A stretch of DNA of 64,000 nucleotides from Firmicutes bacterium UBA2058. GTDB taxonomy: Bacteria > Bacillota > Clostridia > Tissierellales > Sedimentibacteraceae. This document shows, piece by piece, positions 61,955 to 64,000 of the stretch. Where the stretch lies: contig DDAM01000062.1 in the NCBI GenBank assembly GCA_002332905.1, positions 62,001 through 126,000 of the forward strand, given 5' to 3'. Made by a program: the position numbers and the translations under genes. The notes under the pieces were generated by a model. It was not told the origin of the DNA and made no database searches. It was given only the letters and a program-made list of their open reading frames with translations. The stretch's first letter is position 1. Each line of letters starts with the position of its first letter.

Positions 61955-64000
61955 CTATTCACTCAATAACCTTTGAATAATTATTGCTATTTCAGCTCTA
62001 GTAGAAGTGCCTTTAGGATCAAAATTATTGTCACCTTTTCCTTGTATCAATCCAATTGAATGTACTATTTTTATACTTTCTCTTGCCCAAGTACTTATTT
62101 GTTCATTGTCTATAAATCCAGTTGATTGAACATCTACCTCATTTCCAAGCATTTTCATATAGTTTGCCAATATAACAGCCATTTCTTCTCTTGTTATTGC
62201 TTGATTTGGTGCAAATATATTATTACCCTTTCCATTTACCAACTTGTTATCCACTGCCCATTTAACATATGGTGCATAATAATCTTCTTGATAAACATCT
62301 TTGAATCCTGTTGATGCGTTAATTGCAGCTGCACCCGATAATCTACCTAATACAGTTACAAACATACCTCTTGTCATGGATTTGTTTGGATTAAATTCGT
62401 CTTCTGTTGTTCCATTAAACAAGCTTTTTGCATAAGCATAATTTATTGCTTCCTCAGCCCAATGATTTCTTATGTCGGTAAATTGCTCATATCCAACAGC
62501 ATATTGAGAGAAATGATTTGCTACAAATTTTATAGCTTTTTCTTTGAAACTATACTCACATTCTCTTATAGTTTGAATTGTTCCATCTTCTTTTACATAG
62601 TATATCACTAGCTTATCAGCGCTTTCTTTATCCATCAATGCATATGGAATTGATAAAGTTATACTTCCGCCATCAAAATCTTTTATATTTTTATTACCAG
62701 ATACAATATTAAAGTCAAATATTGGTCTATTAGAAATTATAACTTTAGTGGTTTTAGGTAATAGCTTATTATCTACCGATGAAATAGTTAAAGAAACCTC
62801 TTTACCTTTTGATTGTTTTAATATTGATGATATTGATTTTTGGTCTAATGAAATATCTGCTAACGATGTTTTAAGTTTAATTTCGTCTATTTCATTAACT
62901 AATATCTCCTTTAATGTGCCAACTGATAAATTCGTATAAACTTCTTTTGCTGTACCATCTACTTTGACTTCTATCGTTATTTGCTTACCTTCATTGTTTT
63001 GTGCTGATTTACTTGCTAATACTATATTTTCTATAGCTTTTAGTATATCATCTTTATTAACTTCTACCACAGCTTTGCCATTGCTATCTAACTTTGCAAC
63101 TGTTGATACTGTAACATTAGCAACATTATTTTCTAGCTTAGCATCTGATACTGTAGTAACGGAGCTACTGTTTCCAGTCCAGCTTCCCATTCCTTCTTCT
63201 TCAGTGTATTCATCAGTGTAATGCCATACTATCGCATCACCATCATTGAGAATTTGTATAGCATATCCATCTACATTTTCATGTGTTCCATTAATTGTAT
63301 ACATCCATCCTGAATTTTTACCATTGTCAAATTCAGAAAGTCCATTTATTGAAGATATATATGTTCCATTATCCTTTGTTTTAAATGGTATGCCTTTTTC
63401 AGTTAATATTTTATCTGTTAAATATTTTACTGTTGAATTTTTTGGAACTTTATATGTTAGTTGTGGTATCCATACTTCCTTAGAGCATTGTCCTCCAGCA
63501 CCATGTTTACTATCACCTATAAGCTTGAATGTAACTGTAATTTCCTCAGTAGAATTTGGATTATCAGTTGATCCTTTTTCTAAAGATACAAATATACTTC
63601 GTATGTTATGTAAATTACTATCGTCTATACTTATTATAATACTTCCGACACTATCCTTATAACCTTCTTTTGATACAACATAATTATATGTACCAGCGTC
63701 TAAATCATATGTGTTTTTAGTTATTTCAGATATTTTTACATTATCGCTGTTCTTTAATGCTACAACTGCATCCTTTGGTTCTACTATAAAGTTTACTGGA
63801 CTACCTTTAGATTCTTTTTTCTCTATTGCAAACATATATCCAGAATCATTTTTGTAGTACAATGTTCCATTTGAATCAGCTATTATACTGCTTATACAGT
63901 AATTTTGCTGTTCTTTTATTGGTGTATATAATTCACTAACTATAGGAGTAGTATTACCTTTAAAATCTTCTAGAACTACTATTCCTCCTGGAGTTTTATT
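61955..64000 (-). CDS. SLH surface protein with DUF4430 domain (5' end beyond window)
   Basis: The frame is open to base 64000, so the N-terminus is missing; 681 residues are visible. The first about 60 residues (SIIADSNGTLYYKNDSGYMF then AIE) look like the end of a PQQ/beta-propeller repeat. A PEGA-like domain follows (VNFIVEPKDAVVALK...YNYVVSKEGYKDSVG). A DUF4430 domain then has TYISSINGLSEFDNGKNSGW then MYTING and DAIVWHYTDEYTEEEG. After a beta-rich linker come three SLH domains at the C-terminus (FTDIRNHWAEEAINYAYAK, FKDVYQEDYYAPYVKWAV, FIDNEQISTWARESIKIV). Same domain family and strand as its neighbours; any riboswitch would lie outside the window. Confidence 0.82.
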   Translation of the reverse strand, partial: NKTPGGIVVLEDFKGNTTPIVSELYTPIKEQQNYCISSIIADSNGTLYYKNDSGYMFAIEKKESKGSPVNFIVEPKDAVVALKNSDNVKISEITKNTYDLDAGTYNYVVSKEGYKDSVGSIIISIDDSNLHNIRSIFVSLEKGSTDNPNSTEEITVTFKLIGDSKHGAGGQCSKEVWIPQLTYKVPKNSTVKYLTDKILTEKGIPFKTKDNGTYISSINGLSEFDNGKNSGWMYTINGTHENVDGYAIQILNDGDAIVWHYTDEYTEEEGMGSWTGNSSSVTTVSDAKLENNVANVTVSTVAKLDSNGKAVVEVNKDDILKAIENIVLASKSAQNNEGKQITIEVKVDGTAKEVYTNLSVGTLKEILVNEIDEIKLKTSLADISLDQKSISSILKQSKGKEVSLTISSVDNKLLPKTTKVIISNRPIFDFNIVSGNKNIKDFDGGSITLSIPYALMDKESADKLVIYYVKEDGTIQTIRECEYSFKEKAIKFVANHFSQYAVGYEQFTDIRNHWAEEAINYAYAKSLFNGTTEDEFNPNKSMTRGMFVTVLGRLSGAAAINASTGFKDVYQEDYYAPYVKWAVDNKLVNGKGNNIFAPNQAITREEMAVILANYMKMLGNEVDVQSTGFIDNEQISTWARESIKIVHSIGLIQGKGDNNFDPKGTSTRAEIAIIIQRLLSE

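Overview
This is a low-GC, AT-rich window from a Gram-positive anaerobe of the class Clostridia. The evidence is the canonical TTGACA-N17-TATAAT promoters, strong GGAGG ribosome-binding sites, a T-box upstream of valS, S-layer-homology (SLH) proteins, oxygen-sensitive 2-hydroxyacyl-CoA-dehydratase-type enzymes and the anaerobic (Cbi) branch of corrinoid synthesis. I cannot name the genus. The window starts inside galU and ends inside a large surface protein.

Regions: 1-6.3 kb holds envelope and housekeeping genes (galU, mreB, an M23 peptidase, a MATE exporter, a CNNM/CBS protein). 6.3-9.2 kb is an amino-sugar operon (cutC, ROK kinase, nagA). 9.4-17 kb has a large transglutaminase-like protein, two aminotransferases, a long-form PRPP synthetase and tRNA-Lys. 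17-23.3 kb is a complete oligopeptide/dipeptide ABC transporter (oppABCDF) with a phosphoesterase. 23.7-29.8 kb holds a three-gene acyltransferase/hydrolase/membrane-protein operon, then valS with a T-box leader and a small membrane protein inserted between them. 29.8-36.9 kb has a chemoreceptor, an MFS transporter, a lipoprotein and a separated pair resembling the double-cubane cluster protein (DCCP) and its ATP-dependent reductase. 37-64 kb is devoted to vitamin B12.

The B12 half is read entirely on the minus strand and carries three cobalamin riboswitches. One controls btuFCD plus cbiA-C-D-F-G and a cbiJ-E-T fusion. The second controls an SLH-anchored alpha/alpha-toroid protein, a DUF4430 protein and a complete ECF transporter (T, fused A-A', S). 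The third controls a small secreted DUF4430-like protein and a 2086-residue SLH protein containing toroid segments, Ig-like domains and two DUF4430-type domains. A further SLH/DUF4430 protein runs off the right edge. The alpha-toroid plus DUF4430 combination is the domain layout of animal transcobalamin and intrinsic factor. I therefore infer a cell-surface corrinoid capture system feeding the ECF and Btu importers. This is the most interesting system in the window.

A second theme is a family of intercistronic palindromic modules found at 11 gene junctions. They lie exactly between a stop codon and the next start codon. They often supply the stop codon of the upstream gene and lead directly into the Shine-Dalgarno sequence of the downstream gene. 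They also create spurious upstream start codons, so several starts given here are shorter than the longest open frame.
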